From assembly GCF_030815085.1 (NCBI RefSeq), contig NZ_JAUSWG010000001.1: a stretch of 64,000 nt of DNA. One strand, written 5' to 3'. A program made the position numbers and the translations under genes. This DNA comes from Paraclostridium ghonii. Its GTDB lineage: Bacteria; Bacillota; Clostridia; Peptostreptococcales; Peptostreptococcaceae. This document shows positions 51,091 through 59,347 of the stretch, piece after piece. The first letter of the stretch is position 1. Every line of letters begins with the position of its first letter. The notes below the pieces were generated by a model. That model saw only the letters and a program-made list of their open reading frames with translations, was not told the origin of the DNA and made no database searches.

Positions 51091-52152
51091 ATGAGTTATG
51101 AAAGAAGACTTAGTAGAGAAGTTAGTGTAGGGCATGTAAAGATAGGGAGAAATAATCCTATATCTATACAATCTATGACCAATACAGATACAAGAGATGC
51201 AAAGTCTACTATAGCACAAATTAAGAGATTAGAAGAAGTTGGATGTGATGTAGTTAGAATAGCTGTTCCAGATATGGAAGCTGCTAAAAATATAGGTGAA
51301 ATTAAAAACAACGTAAATATACCTGTAATTGCAGATATACACTTTGATTATAGATTAGCTTTAGAGGCTATAGACCAAGGTATTGATGGAGTTAGAATAA
51401 ACCCAGGTAATATAGGTAATATAGATAAAGTTAAAATGGTAGTAAATAAATGTAAAGAAAAAAATCTAAAAATAAGAATAGGTGTAAATGGAGGTTCATT
51501 AGAGAAAGAACTTTTAGAAAAATATGGATCGCCTACAGCTGAGGCACTTGTAGAAAGTGCTCTAGGTCATGTGAAAATACTTGAGGATTTAGATTTTTAC
51601 AATATTGTTATATCACTTAAATCATCAGATATTTACAAAACTATAGAAGCTTATGATCTTATATCTAAAAAGGTTGATTATCCTCTTCATATAGGTATAA
51701 CAGAATCAGGAAGTGTAAAAAAAGGAACTATAAAATCTTCTATAGGTGTAGGGGCACTTTTATTAAAAGGAATAGGAGATACTATAAGAATATCTCTTAC
51801 AGGAGACCCGACAGAAGAGGTAATTGTAGGAAAAGAGATACTTAGAAGTTTAAACTTATTAAATGACAAAATAAAAGTTATATCTTGTCCTACATGTGGA
51901 AGATGTAATATAGATCTTATAAGTGTGGTAAATGAAGTTGAGGAAAAAATTAATAAAATAGATAAAAACATGACTGTTGCTATAATGGGGTGTGCAGTTA
52001 ATGGTCCAGGAGAAGCTAAAGAAGCAGATATAGGGATCGCAGGCGGAAAAGGAGAAGGCTTATTATTTAAAAAAGGCGAAATAATAAGAAAGATAAAAGG
52101 TGATAATTTAGTAGAAGAATTATTAAATGAGATAGAAAAATTTAATAAATAA
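51091..52152 (+). CDS. ispG: 4-hydroxy-3-methylbut-2-en-1-yl diphosphate synthase (flavodoxin/ferredoxin)
   Basis: The 353-residue Fe-S enzyme converts ME-cPP to HMBPP in the MEP pathway. Cluster ligands are in SCPTCGRCNIDL and MGCAVNGPGEAKEADIG; the TIM-barrel part has NPISIQSMTNTDTRDAKST, VIADIHFDYRLA and VRINPGNIG. RBS GAAGGTGA. The gene ends the operon at a perfect hairpin terminator. In related genomes polC usually follows; here a hydrogenase does. Confidence 0.97.
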   Translation: MSYERRLSREVSVGHVKIGRNNPISIQSMTNTDTRDAKSTIAQIKRLEEVGCDVVRIAVPDMEAAKNIGEIKNNVNIPVIADIHFDYRLALEAIDQGIDGVRINPGNIGNIDKVKMVVNKCKEKNLKIRIGVNGGSLEKELLEKYGSPTAEALVESALGHVKILEDLDFYNIVISLKSSDIYKTIEAYDLISKKVDYPLHIGITESGSVKKGTIKSSIGVGALLLKGIGDTIRISLTGDPTEEVIVGKEILRSLNLLNDKIKVISCPTCGRCNIDLISVVNEVEEKINKIDKNMTVAIMGCAVNGPGEAKEADIGIAGGKGEGLLFKKGEIIRKIKGDNLVEELLNEIEKFNK

Positions 52153-52196
52153 AAAAAGTTAAGTTGAAACATTATGTTTCAACTTAACTTTTTTTT
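52152..52196 (+). terminator. Terminator of the rpsB-ispG region
   Basis: AAAAAAGTTAAGTTGAAAC pairs with GTTTCAACTTAACTTTTTT around five nt, with T residues at the end. Confidence 0.92.
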
Positions 52197-52283
52197 AACA
52201 TAAACTAATTGGAATATTATGTTACAATATTGGAAAAGTTAATTAATAGTGTGATTTTAATTTCTAGTTAAGGAGTGTTCAAA

Positions 52284-54218
52284 ATGGGAGATAATAAACA
52301 GAAAATAATTCAAAGTTCATTGGGATCTGTTTTCACTGCATTTAGTGAAGAAGAATTAAAACAAATAACGGATAGCAGTAGAAAGGTTGCTATTTCAGGA
52401 AAAATAAATAATCCTGGGATTATAGATATTCCAGAAAAAGCAACGCTTAAAGATATTATAGATTTAGCTGGAGGAATAATAAAAAATAGTGATTTTAAAG
52501 CTGCTCAGTTAGGAATTCCTTTCGGAGGTTTTTTAACGGAGGATAGTCTAAATAAAGAGCTGGATTTTAATTTGTTTAATGAAGATTGCAGGAGGACTAT
52601 AATAATTCTTTCACAAGAAGATTGTATAGTTCAATATGCTAAGTTTTACATAGATTTTTTAATTGGAAAAATGAAAGATGATAAATTTAAAAAATATGAA
52701 AAAGTTAAAGATGAGATAATGAGGATGAGGAAGATACTAGACAGGATAAGTAAAGGTAGATCTAATATGAGGGATGTTTTTATATTAAGAGAACTTGCGA
52801 GTACTGTAAAAGAAACTTTAAATCAAAAACATAACATAATGCAAGAAATAATTGATAAGTTTTATAAAGAAATAGAAGAACATATAGAAGATGAAAAGTG
52901 TTATACAGCTCAATGTAATAATCTGATAAAGCTTACAATAACTACTAAATGTATAGGTTGTGGAGCTTGTAAAAGAGTTTGTCCAGTAGACTGTATAATA
53001 GGAGAGAGAAAAGAGCAACATTCTATTGATTACAATAGATGTACTCATTGTGGGCAATGTATTGCATCTTGTCCAGTTGATGCTATAACTGCCGGAGATA
53101 ATACTCTTAAATTTTTAAGAGATTTAGCTACTCCTAATAAAATTGTAATAACTCAAATGGCACCAGCTATAAGGGTAGCTATAGGAGAAGCATTTGGATT
53201 TGAACCAGGAACAAATGTTGAGAAAAAAATAGCTGCAGCACTTAGAAAACTAGGAGTAGATTATGTATTTGATACTACTTGGGCAGCAGATCTTACAATA
53301 ATGGAAGAAGCAGCAGAACTTCAAGAAAGATTAGAAAAGCACTTTGCAGGAGATAAAGATGTTAAACTTCCAATACTTACATCTTGTTGTCCTGCTTGGG
53401 TTAAGTTTATTGAACAAAATTATGGAGATATGTTGGATATTCCATCAACTGCTAAATCGCCAATGCAGATGTTTGCTACAGTTGCGAAAGATTTATGGGC
53501 GAAAGAAGAAAAAGGTCTTAGTAGAGATGAAGTAACTTCAGTTGCAATAATGCCCTGTATAGCTAAAAAATACGAAGCGTCAAGACACGAATTCTCAAGA
53601 GGTTTAAACTACGATGTAGATTATGTTATAACGACTAGAGAGCTTATAAAGATATTTGAAGATTCAGGGATTGATTTAAAATCAATTAAAGATGAAGAAA
53701 TAGATCAAGTTTTAGGTGAATACACAGGAGCTGGAATAATATTTGGAAGAACTGGTGGGGTAATTGAAGCTGCAACTAGAACAGCTATAGAAAATATGAC
53801 CGGAGAAAAACTAGAAAATGTAGAATTTAAATGTTTAAGAGGCTGGGATTCATTTAGAGCATGTGATTTAGAAGTAGGTGACTTAAAGCTTAGAATAGGG
53901 GTTGCATATGGATTGAAAGAAGCTGGAAAAATGCTTGACAAAATAAGATCTAAAGAAGAATTTTTCCATGCTATAGAAATAATGGCGTGTCCCTGTGGAT
54001 GTGTAGGTGGAGGAGGACAGCCTAAAGCAAAAAAACGAATTGAGAGTATAGAAAAAAGAGCAGAGGGGTTAAATAATATAGACAGAACAGCAAACTTAAG
54101 AGTATCTAAGGAAAATCCAGCAGTTCAAGCTATATATGAAAGATATTTAGACAAACCATTGAGTCACAAAGCACATGAGCTTCTTCATACTAAGTATTTT
54201 GTAAGAGTAAAAAAATAA
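52284..54218 (+). CDS. [FeFe] hydrogenase with SLBB and degenerate NuoF-like N-domain
   Basis: The 644-residue enzyme interconverts H+ and H2. From the N-terminus: an SLBB domain (about residues 33-105), a helical segment resembling the NuoF NADH_4Fe4S domain but lacking its CxxCxxC cluster (about 105-205), two [4Fe-4S] motifs (CIGCGACKRVCP and CTHCGQCIASCP) and the H-domain. H-cluster motifs are L1 TSCCPAW, L2 MPCIAKKYEA and L3 MACPCGCVGGGGQP. L3 has an extra Cys where Gly is usual. The SLBB architecture is that of the M2e-type, O2-protected hydrogenase CbA5H. The ATG at 52284 follows AAGGAG by 9 nt; an in-frame GTG at 52275 lies next to the RBS. Confidence 0.9.
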   Translation: MGDNKQKIIQSSLGSVFTAFSEEELKQITDSSRKVAISGKINNPGIIDIPEKATLKDIIDLAGGIIKNSDFKAAQLGIPFGGFLTEDSLNKELDFNLFNEDCRRTIIILSQEDCIVQYAKFYIDFLIGKMKDDKFKKYEKVKDEIMRMRKILDRISKGRSNMRDVFILRELASTVKETLNQKHNIMQEIIDKFYKEIEEHIEDEKCYTAQCNNLIKLTITTKCIGCGACKRVCPVDCIIGERKEQHSIDYNRCTHCGQCIASCPVDAITAGDNTLKFLRDLATPNKIVITQMAPAIRVAIGEAFGFEPGTNVEKKIAAALRKLGVDYVFDTTWAADLTIMEEAAELQERLEKHFAGDKDVKLPILTSCCPAWVKFIEQNYGDMLDIPSTAKSPMQMFATVAKDLWAKEEKGLSRDEVTSVAIMPCIAKKYEASRHEFSRGLNYDVDYVITTRELIKIFEDSGIDLKSIKDEEIDQVLGEYTGAGIIFGRTGGVIEAATRTAIENMTGEKLENVEFKCLRGWDSFRACDLEVGDLKLRIGVAYGLKEAGKMLDKIRSKEEFFHAIEIMACPCGCVGGGGQPKAKKRIESIEKRAEGLNNIDRTANLRVSKENPAVQAIYERYLDKPLSHKAHELLHTKYFVRVKK

Positions 54219-54292
54219 ATATTTAATTTTAGTAAATAAAATTTTATTTTATTGAAATACTATAAGTATAGTCTTTTGGAAGGAGAATTTTT

Positions 54293-54874
54293 ATGAGTAA
54301 TATTAAAATATTATCAATTATTTTTATTATAGTTGGTAATGTTTTATTAGGGGGGTGTAGTTTTTACAAAGGAATTAATTACAATTTAAATAACAATGAA
54401 AGCTTTAATCAAGAAGGACTAAGTGTTTTTGAATATAATGAGCAATTTACGAACTCATATAAGAAATATATAGAGCCATTATATATTGAAGAGTATGATA
54501 ATACTGAAAAATTCTTTAAAAATCAAAGATTAACAAGTAATGAAGGCTATATTGAAGAGTATAAAAAATTATTAGAAATATATGAAAGACATATATCTGA
54601 ATTTAAAAAAGATATGAATAATTTGGTAATGAAAGATATTGAACTTACAGATTTAAATAACCAATTAGTAAAAAATAGTGAGAATTTAATAATAGAAATA
54701 AACAGTAAGACTGATGAGATAAAAGATATACCAAAAGAAAAGTACTCATTAGAAACAGAAAGCTTTATAAATTATATAGAATCAAGTTTTCAAATATCTG
54801 AAATAATTACAAATAAGTTTGAAGATTCTATAGATAATATAAATAATTACTTAAATATAGAATTAAACAAATAA
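54293..54874 (+). CDS. Lipoprotein, first of a paralogous pair
   Basis: The 193-residue product has a lipoprotein signal (IVGNVLLGGC, Cys about residue 22). A helical, charged extracellular domain follows, rich in Glu/Lys/Asn. It aligns with the next gene over most of its length (both end in ILxxxE-type helices, with matching motifs around DLNNQLVKNSENL and EMNDKLIAESEKI). GGAAGGAG precedes the ATG and the next gene starts 15 nt later. Fold and ligand are unknown. Its position before chemoreceptors suggests a surface sensing role, which is only inference. Confidence 0.65.
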   Translation: MSNIKILSIIFIIVGNVLLGGCSFYKGINYNLNNNESFNQEGLSVFEYNEQFTNSYKKYIEPLYIEEYDNTEKFFKNQRLTSNEGYIEEYKKLLEIYERHISEFKKDMNNLVMKDIELTDLNNQLVKNSENLIIEINSKTDEIKDIPKEKYSLETESFINYIESSFQISEIITNKFEDSIDNINNYLNIELNK

Positions 54875-54889
54875 ATTTGGAGGTAAACT

Positions 54890-55471
54890 ATGAAATATTC
54901 AAAACTTGTAATGCTAGGATTAATAGGATTTCTTACTTTTGGAGCAGTAGGATGTACCAACAAAACAGCAGATAAAAATCCAGCTCAATCAACTGGCCAA
55001 ACAGCAAATAATATGTACAAAGACATGACTTTAGAAGGATACAAAACTGAATTTAGTAAAATGTATGAAAGTAATATAGCAGGATTTAACGGATATGAAC
55101 CAATAAGAGTAGAACAACCTACAGCAAATTACCCAGGAAATGAAAAATATGTAGCTGATTTAAAGAAAAATTATGAAGAAAGTAAAAAGAAAGTTGATGA
55201 GTTAACAACTTCATTAAAAAAAGTTGAAACTAAAGACCCTCAAGTAAAAGAAATGAATGACAAGCTAATAGCAGAGTCTGAAAAAATAAGTAAAGAATTA
55301 GATTCTAGAATTAAAAAATTAGGTGAAATACCAAGTGATCTAATGACAAAATCTGAAGTGGAATTTAGACAAGGTTTAAGTGACTTATTTGAAGTAAATG
55401 AAACTATTAAATCAGATTTTATGAAATTTATAGATGACACAAAAGAATTCTTTGGGATTAAAACTAAATAA
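54890..55471 (+). CDS. Lipoprotein, second of a paralogous pair
   Basis: This 193-residue lipoprotein (signal LTFGAVGC, Cys about residue 22) has a low-complexity linker and a helical bundle-like domain. Residue patterns (YKTEFSKMYESNIAGFNGYE, then helices of alternating Lys/Glu) make it a diverged duplicate of the gene at 54293; both are exactly 193 residues. GGAGGT lies before the ATG. A terminator separates it from the chemoreceptor gene. Confidence 0.68.
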   Translation: MKYSKLVMLGLIGFLTFGAVGCTNKTADKNPAQSTGQTANNMYKDMTLEGYKTEFSKMYESNIAGFNGYEPIRVEQPTANYPGNEKYVADLKKNYEESKKKVDELTTSLKKVETKDPQVKEMNDKLIAESEKISKELDSRIKKLGEIPSDLMTKSEVEFRQGLSDLFEVNETIKSDFMKFIDDTKEFFGIKTK

Positions 55472-55474
55472 AAC

Positions 55475-55516
55475 AAAAAGAAAAAGGCCTTATATAATGC
55501 CTTTTTTCTTTTTGCT
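55475..55516 (+). terminator. Terminator between the lipoproteins and the first chemoreceptor
   Basis: AAAAAGAAAAAGGC pairs with GCCTTTTTTCTTTTT around ten nt, an A/T-mirrored stem ending in T residues. Confidence 0.85.
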
Positions 55517-55528
55517 TAAAATAAAATC

Positions 55529-55555
55529 TAAAGTGTTAAATTATTTATCCGTATC
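55529..55555 (+). promoter_or_regulatory. Sigma-28 (SigD/FliA)-type promoter of the first chemoreceptor
   Basis: TAAA at 55529, a 15-nt spacer and TCCGTATC at 55548 fit the motility sigma pattern TAAA-N15-GCCGATAA. The same element with identical spacing precedes the second chemoreceptor. The start would be near 55562. Confidence 0.7.
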
Positions 55556-55609
55556 ATAACTACAAGCAAAGTAAAGCAAAGTAAAAATTATGTGTAAGGA
55601 GATACGTAT

Positions 55610-57340
55610 ATGAAAAATTTGAAAATAAGTAAAAAATTAATTATATCTTTTGGGATTTTATTAATAATTACAGCCTTTGCAAACTTTTATTCTATAAAAA
55701 ATTTGCAAAAATCAGAAAAATTAAGCAACCAGTTATTTGAAGGCCCGTATAAATCAACGAATCAAACTATGAAAATTCGTAGAGATTTAGTTTCTATTGG
55801 AAGGAATATGGGGAATGCAATTATAGAAAAAAGCCCAGAATATTATGGGAATATAGTACGACAAGATTTTGACAGTGTAGAGAAGAACATAAAACTACTT
55901 AGAAATTCTTTTGGTGGAGATAAAAAATTAATTGATGATATGGAGTCTTCTATTAAAAAATTTAGGGAAGAGTTTGAAATAGTTCAATCAGCTATGGAAG
56001 AAGGAGATTATGATCGTGCTATAAAAATTACGGAAAAAAACACACCATATTGGGGTGTGTATAATAAGTGTGTGGAAACAGCAGAAACCCTTAATAAAGA
56101 TGCAGAAGCTAGAGGAATTGAATTTAATAAAGAGGTAAAAGCCATTTCCTCAAGAGCTACAGCTATATCAATAGCAACGAGTATTCTTGCTATAGGATTA
56201 GGAATAATAATATGTATATATATTACAAGAAGTTTAAAGAAACCAATAGAAGAGCTTGAAGTTGCAGCGAATAAAATGGCGAGTGGAGATTTTGACATTG
56301 AAGTAAGTTATGAATCAAAGGATGAATTAGGTAGTTTATCAAAAAGTATGTCTAAAATGAGTTATGAGATAAAAGATATTATAACTGATACTGTTAGAGT
56401 GTTAGGAGATGTTTCTTTAGGAAACTTTAATACACAGACAAAAGCAGATTATATAGGAGTTTTTAAGTATATTGAAAATTCTATAAATAAAATAACAAGT
56501 GATTTAAGTGAAACAATGGAGCAAATAAATATAGCATCAGAAGAAGTAGGAGCAGCATCAGACCAAGTTGCAAGTGGATCACAAATGTTATCACAAGGAG
56601 CGACAGAACAAGCAAGTGCAATTGAAGAATTATCTGCAACTATAAATGAGATATCTGAAAAAATAAAGGGAACATCAGAAAATGCAAAACAAGCTAATTC
56701 ATTAACTTTAAATGCTGCAAAACAAGTTAAAGATGGTAATGATCAAATGAAAGAAATGATAAAAGCAATGGAAGATATAACATTTACGTCAAATGAAATA
56801 GGAAGAATAATAAAAACAATAGATGATATAGCCTTCCAAACAAATATATTAGCGTTAAATGCAGCCGTAGAAGCAGCTCGTGCAGGTGAAGCTGGTAAAG
56901 GATTTGCAGTTGTTGCAGATGAAGTAAGAAATCTTGCAGCAAAATCAGCAGAAGCTGCTAAAAATACAGCTACGTTAATTGAAAATTCAATAGAAGCAGT
57001 AGAAAATGGAACAAAAATTGTAGACCATACAGCTCAGTCACTTCAAAAAATAATAATTACGACTAATAGAACTACTGAACTAGTAAATGATATAACAAAA
57101 GCATCTGAAGAAGAATCAAATTCAATAGTTCAAGTAACGTTAGGTGTAGATCAAATATCACAAGTTGTACAAACGAATTCAGCAACATCAGAAGAAAGTG
57201 CAGCAGCAAGTGAAGAATTAAATGGACAAGCACAAATGTTAAAATCACTTATAGATAATTTTAGTTTGAAAAATACAAATAAATCTAATAATATTAGTTT
57301 TTGTGAAAATAGTGAAGAAAATTTATCGCTAAATGAATAA
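55610..57340 (+). CDS. Methyl-accepting chemotaxis protein
   Basis: The 576-residue receptor has an N-terminal helix (about 10-27), an extracellular four-helix-bundle sensor (about 30-185), a second membrane helix (about 191-212), a HAMP domain (about 213-265) and a long signalling coiled coil. The conserved hairpin tip is IDDIAFQTNILALNAAVEAA followed by RAGEAGKGFAVVADEVR, which binds CheA and CheW. RBS AAGGAG. It is 88% or so identical to the next receptor in the signalling half by eye, but the sensors differ, so the ligands probably differ. Confidence 0.95.
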   Translation: MKNLKISKKLIISFGILLIITAFANFYSIKNLQKSEKLSNQLFEGPYKSTNQTMKIRRDLVSIGRNMGNAIIEKSPEYYGNIVRQDFDSVEKNIKLLRNSFGGDKKLIDDMESSIKKFREEFEIVQSAMEEGDYDRAIKITEKNTPYWGVYNKCVETAETLNKDAEARGIEFNKEVKAISSRATAISIATSILAIGLGIIICIYITRSLKKPIEELEVAANKMASGDFDIEVSYESKDELGSLSKSMSKMSYEIKDIITDTVRVLGDVSLGNFNTQTKADYIGVFKYIENSINKITSDLSETMEQINIASEEVGAASDQVASGSQMLSQGATEQASAIEELSATINEISEKIKGTSENAKQANSLTLNAAKQVKDGNDQMKEMIKAMEDITFTSNEIGRIIKTIDDIAFQTNILALNAAVEAARAGEAGKGFAVVADEVRNLAAKSAEAAKNTATLIENSIEAVENGTKIVDHTAQSLQKIIITTNRTTELVNDITKASEEESNSIVQVTLGVDQISQVVQTNSATSEESAAASEELNGQAQMLKSLIDNFSLKNTNKSNNISFCENSEENLSLNE

Positions 57341-57352
57341 TAGGGTATATAA

Positions 57353-57383
57353 AAAATAGAAGATTTAAATCTTCTATTTTTTT
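57353..57383 (+). terminator. Terminator between the two chemoreceptors
   Basis: AAAAATAGAAGATTT pairs with AAATCTTCTATTTTT with no loop to speak of, followed by T residues. Confidence 0.88.
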
Positions 57384-57437
57384 GTTATATAAGATTAAAT
57401 TTACACTTAAAAAATTTTTATTTATATAATTAATTTC

Positions 57438-57464
57438 TAAAGTATGGATGCCTTTATCCGTATA
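57438..57464 (+). promoter_or_regulatory. Sigma-28-type promoter of the second chemoreceptor
   Basis: TAAA at 57438, 15 nt, then TCCGTATA at 57457. TCTAAAGT and TTATCCGTAT are shared with the element at 55529 while the spacer between differs. Confidence 0.7.
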
Positions 57465-57550
57465 AAAAATAGGATAAATAGTTCTATTATATGAACTAAT
57501 ATATGAACTAATTTTATTTGAGTTTACAAAAAATGGGGGGAGGAATACAT

Positions 57551-59299
57551 ATGAAAAATTTAAAAATAGGTAGAAAGTTAGGGGTGTGTTTTGCAATTTT
57601 ACTAGTGATTACAACAGTTGCAAATGGATATACATTGTATAATTTAACGCAAGCAGCTAAAGTAAGTCATGATTTATTTACGGGACCTTATGAACTAACG
57701 ACTCAAGCGATGGGGATACGTAGAGATTTAGTTGGGATTTCTAGAAGAATTAATGATGCATTTGCAAATAATGAACATGTAGAAAATAGAAAGCTAGTTC
57801 TAGAAGAATTTGACAGTCTTGAAAATAGAATTGATGATATAAGAAATGGATCTGAAAAAGAAGTAGAGAATAAAAAAATCACTCAGTACATTGATAGTAT
57901 TGAAAAATATACAGGGGAATTAAAACAATCATATGAAAATATATATAATACAACTCAGCAGCCAACTTTTAAAGGTTCTATAAAGGAAATAGATGGTAGC
58001 GAATATACAAAAGCATTTGAAGGGTGTAGAGAAACAGCAATAAACCTTTACAAAGAGGCTGAAAATATAGGAAATAATTTTGATAAAGATGTAGAAAACT
58101 CAGCAAGGACTGCTAAGTTTATATCAACAACTTTAAATATAATTTCTATATTAGCAGGAGTAGCTATTTGCATATATGTCACTAGAAGTTTAAAGAAACC
58201 TATTGAAGAAATAAAAGTAGCAGCTAACAAAATAGCTGTTGGAGATTTTGACATTGAACTTAATTATGAGTCAAAAGATGAATTAGGGGATTTATCAAAT
58301 AGTATGACTCAAATGAGTAATAAAATAAAAGATATTATAGATGATACAGTTATAGTTTTAGGGGGTATTGCATCGGGTAATTTTGACATAGATACTAAAG
58401 TGGAATATATAGGAATTTTTAGATATATTGAGAACTCCATAAATATGATTACAAATGACTTAAGTAAAACAATGGAACAAATAAACATAGCTGCAGAAGA
58501 AGTAGGAGCAGCATCAGATCAAGTTGCAAGTGGATCACAGATGTTATCACAAGGAGCTACAGAACAAGCGAGTGCTATTGAAGAATTATCTTCAACTATA
58601 AGTGAAATTTCTGAAAAAATAAAAGGGACTGCAGATAATGCGAAAAAAGCTAATTCATTAACTTTAAATGCTACAAAACAAGTTCAAGAAGGTAATGACC
58701 AAATGAAAGAAATGGTAAAAGCAATGGGAGATATATCATTTACATCAAGTGAAATAGGAAGAATAATAAAAACAATAGATGACATAGCTTTCCAAACAAA
58801 TATATTAGCATTAAATGCAGCGGTAGAAGCAGCACGTGCAGGGGAAGCTGGTAAAGGATTTGCAGTAGTAGCAGATGAAGTAAGAAATCTTGCAGCAAAA
58901 TCAGCAGAAGCAGCAAAAAATACATCTACACTAATTGAGAATTCAATAGAAGCAGTAGACAATGGAACAAAAATTGTAGACAATACAGCTCAGTCACTTC
59001 AAAAAATAATAAATACTACTAATGAAACTACATCTTTGGTAAATGATATAGCCAAGGCGTCTGAAGAAGAAGCTAATTCAATAGCTCAAGTTACATTAGG
59101 TGTAGATCAAATTTCAGAAGTTGTTCAGACAAATTCAGCAACATCAGAAGAAAGTGCAGCAGCAAGTGAAGAGTTAAGTGGTCAAGCTCAAATGTTAAAG
59201 TCACTTATAGATAACTTTAGTTTAAAAGATACAAATAATTTAAATAGAAATATAGATTTTAATAATAAAGAAGCAGAGTATTTTGCTATGAATGACTAG
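57551..59299 (+). CDS. Second methyl-accepting chemotaxis protein
   Basis: The 582-residue receptor has the same layout as its neighbour: membrane helix (about 10-27), four-helix-bundle sensor (about 30-190), second helix (about 196-215), HAMP domain and the signalling hairpin with an unchanged tip. Signalling and HAMP parts are nearly the same as in the gene at 55610; the sensor is clearly different. I use the ATG at 57551, 6-7 nt after GGGGGGAGGA; an in-frame TTG at 57518 lies before the RBS. It sits 49 nt before cheA. Confidence 0.94.
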   Translation: MKNLKIGRKLGVCFAILLVITTVANGYTLYNLTQAAKVSHDLFTGPYELTTQAMGIRRDLVGISRRINDAFANNEHVENRKLVLEEFDSLENRIDDIRNGSEKEVENKKITQYIDSIEKYTGELKQSYENIYNTTQQPTFKGSIKEIDGSEYTKAFEGCRETAINLYKEAENIGNNFDKDVENSARTAKFISTTLNIISILAGVAICIYVTRSLKKPIEEIKVAANKIAVGDFDIELNYESKDELGDLSNSMTQMSNKIKDIIDDTVIVLGGIASGNFDIDTKVEYIGIFRYIENSINMITNDLSKTMEQINIAAEEVGAASDQVASGSQMLSQGATEQASAIEELSSTISEISEKIKGTADNAKKANSLTLNATKQVQEGNDQMKEMVKAMGDISFTSSEIGRIIKTIDDIAFQTNILALNAAVEAARAGEAGKGFAVVADEVRNLAAKSAEAAKNTSTLIENSIEAVDNGTKIVDNTAQSLQKIINTTNETTSLVNDIAKASEEEANSIAQVTLGVDQISEVVQTNSATSEESAAASEELSGQAQMLKSLIDNFSLKDTNNLNRNIDFNNKEAEYFAMND

Positions 59300-59347
59300 A
59301 TACAAGTTAAAAAGATTTATAGTTTAATTAATAAAAGGAGGCAAAAT

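Noticed and set aside
51687..52172. Open frame antisense to ispG (about 160 codons)
   Set aside because: Shadow of a conserved gene with no RBS or recognisable protein features.
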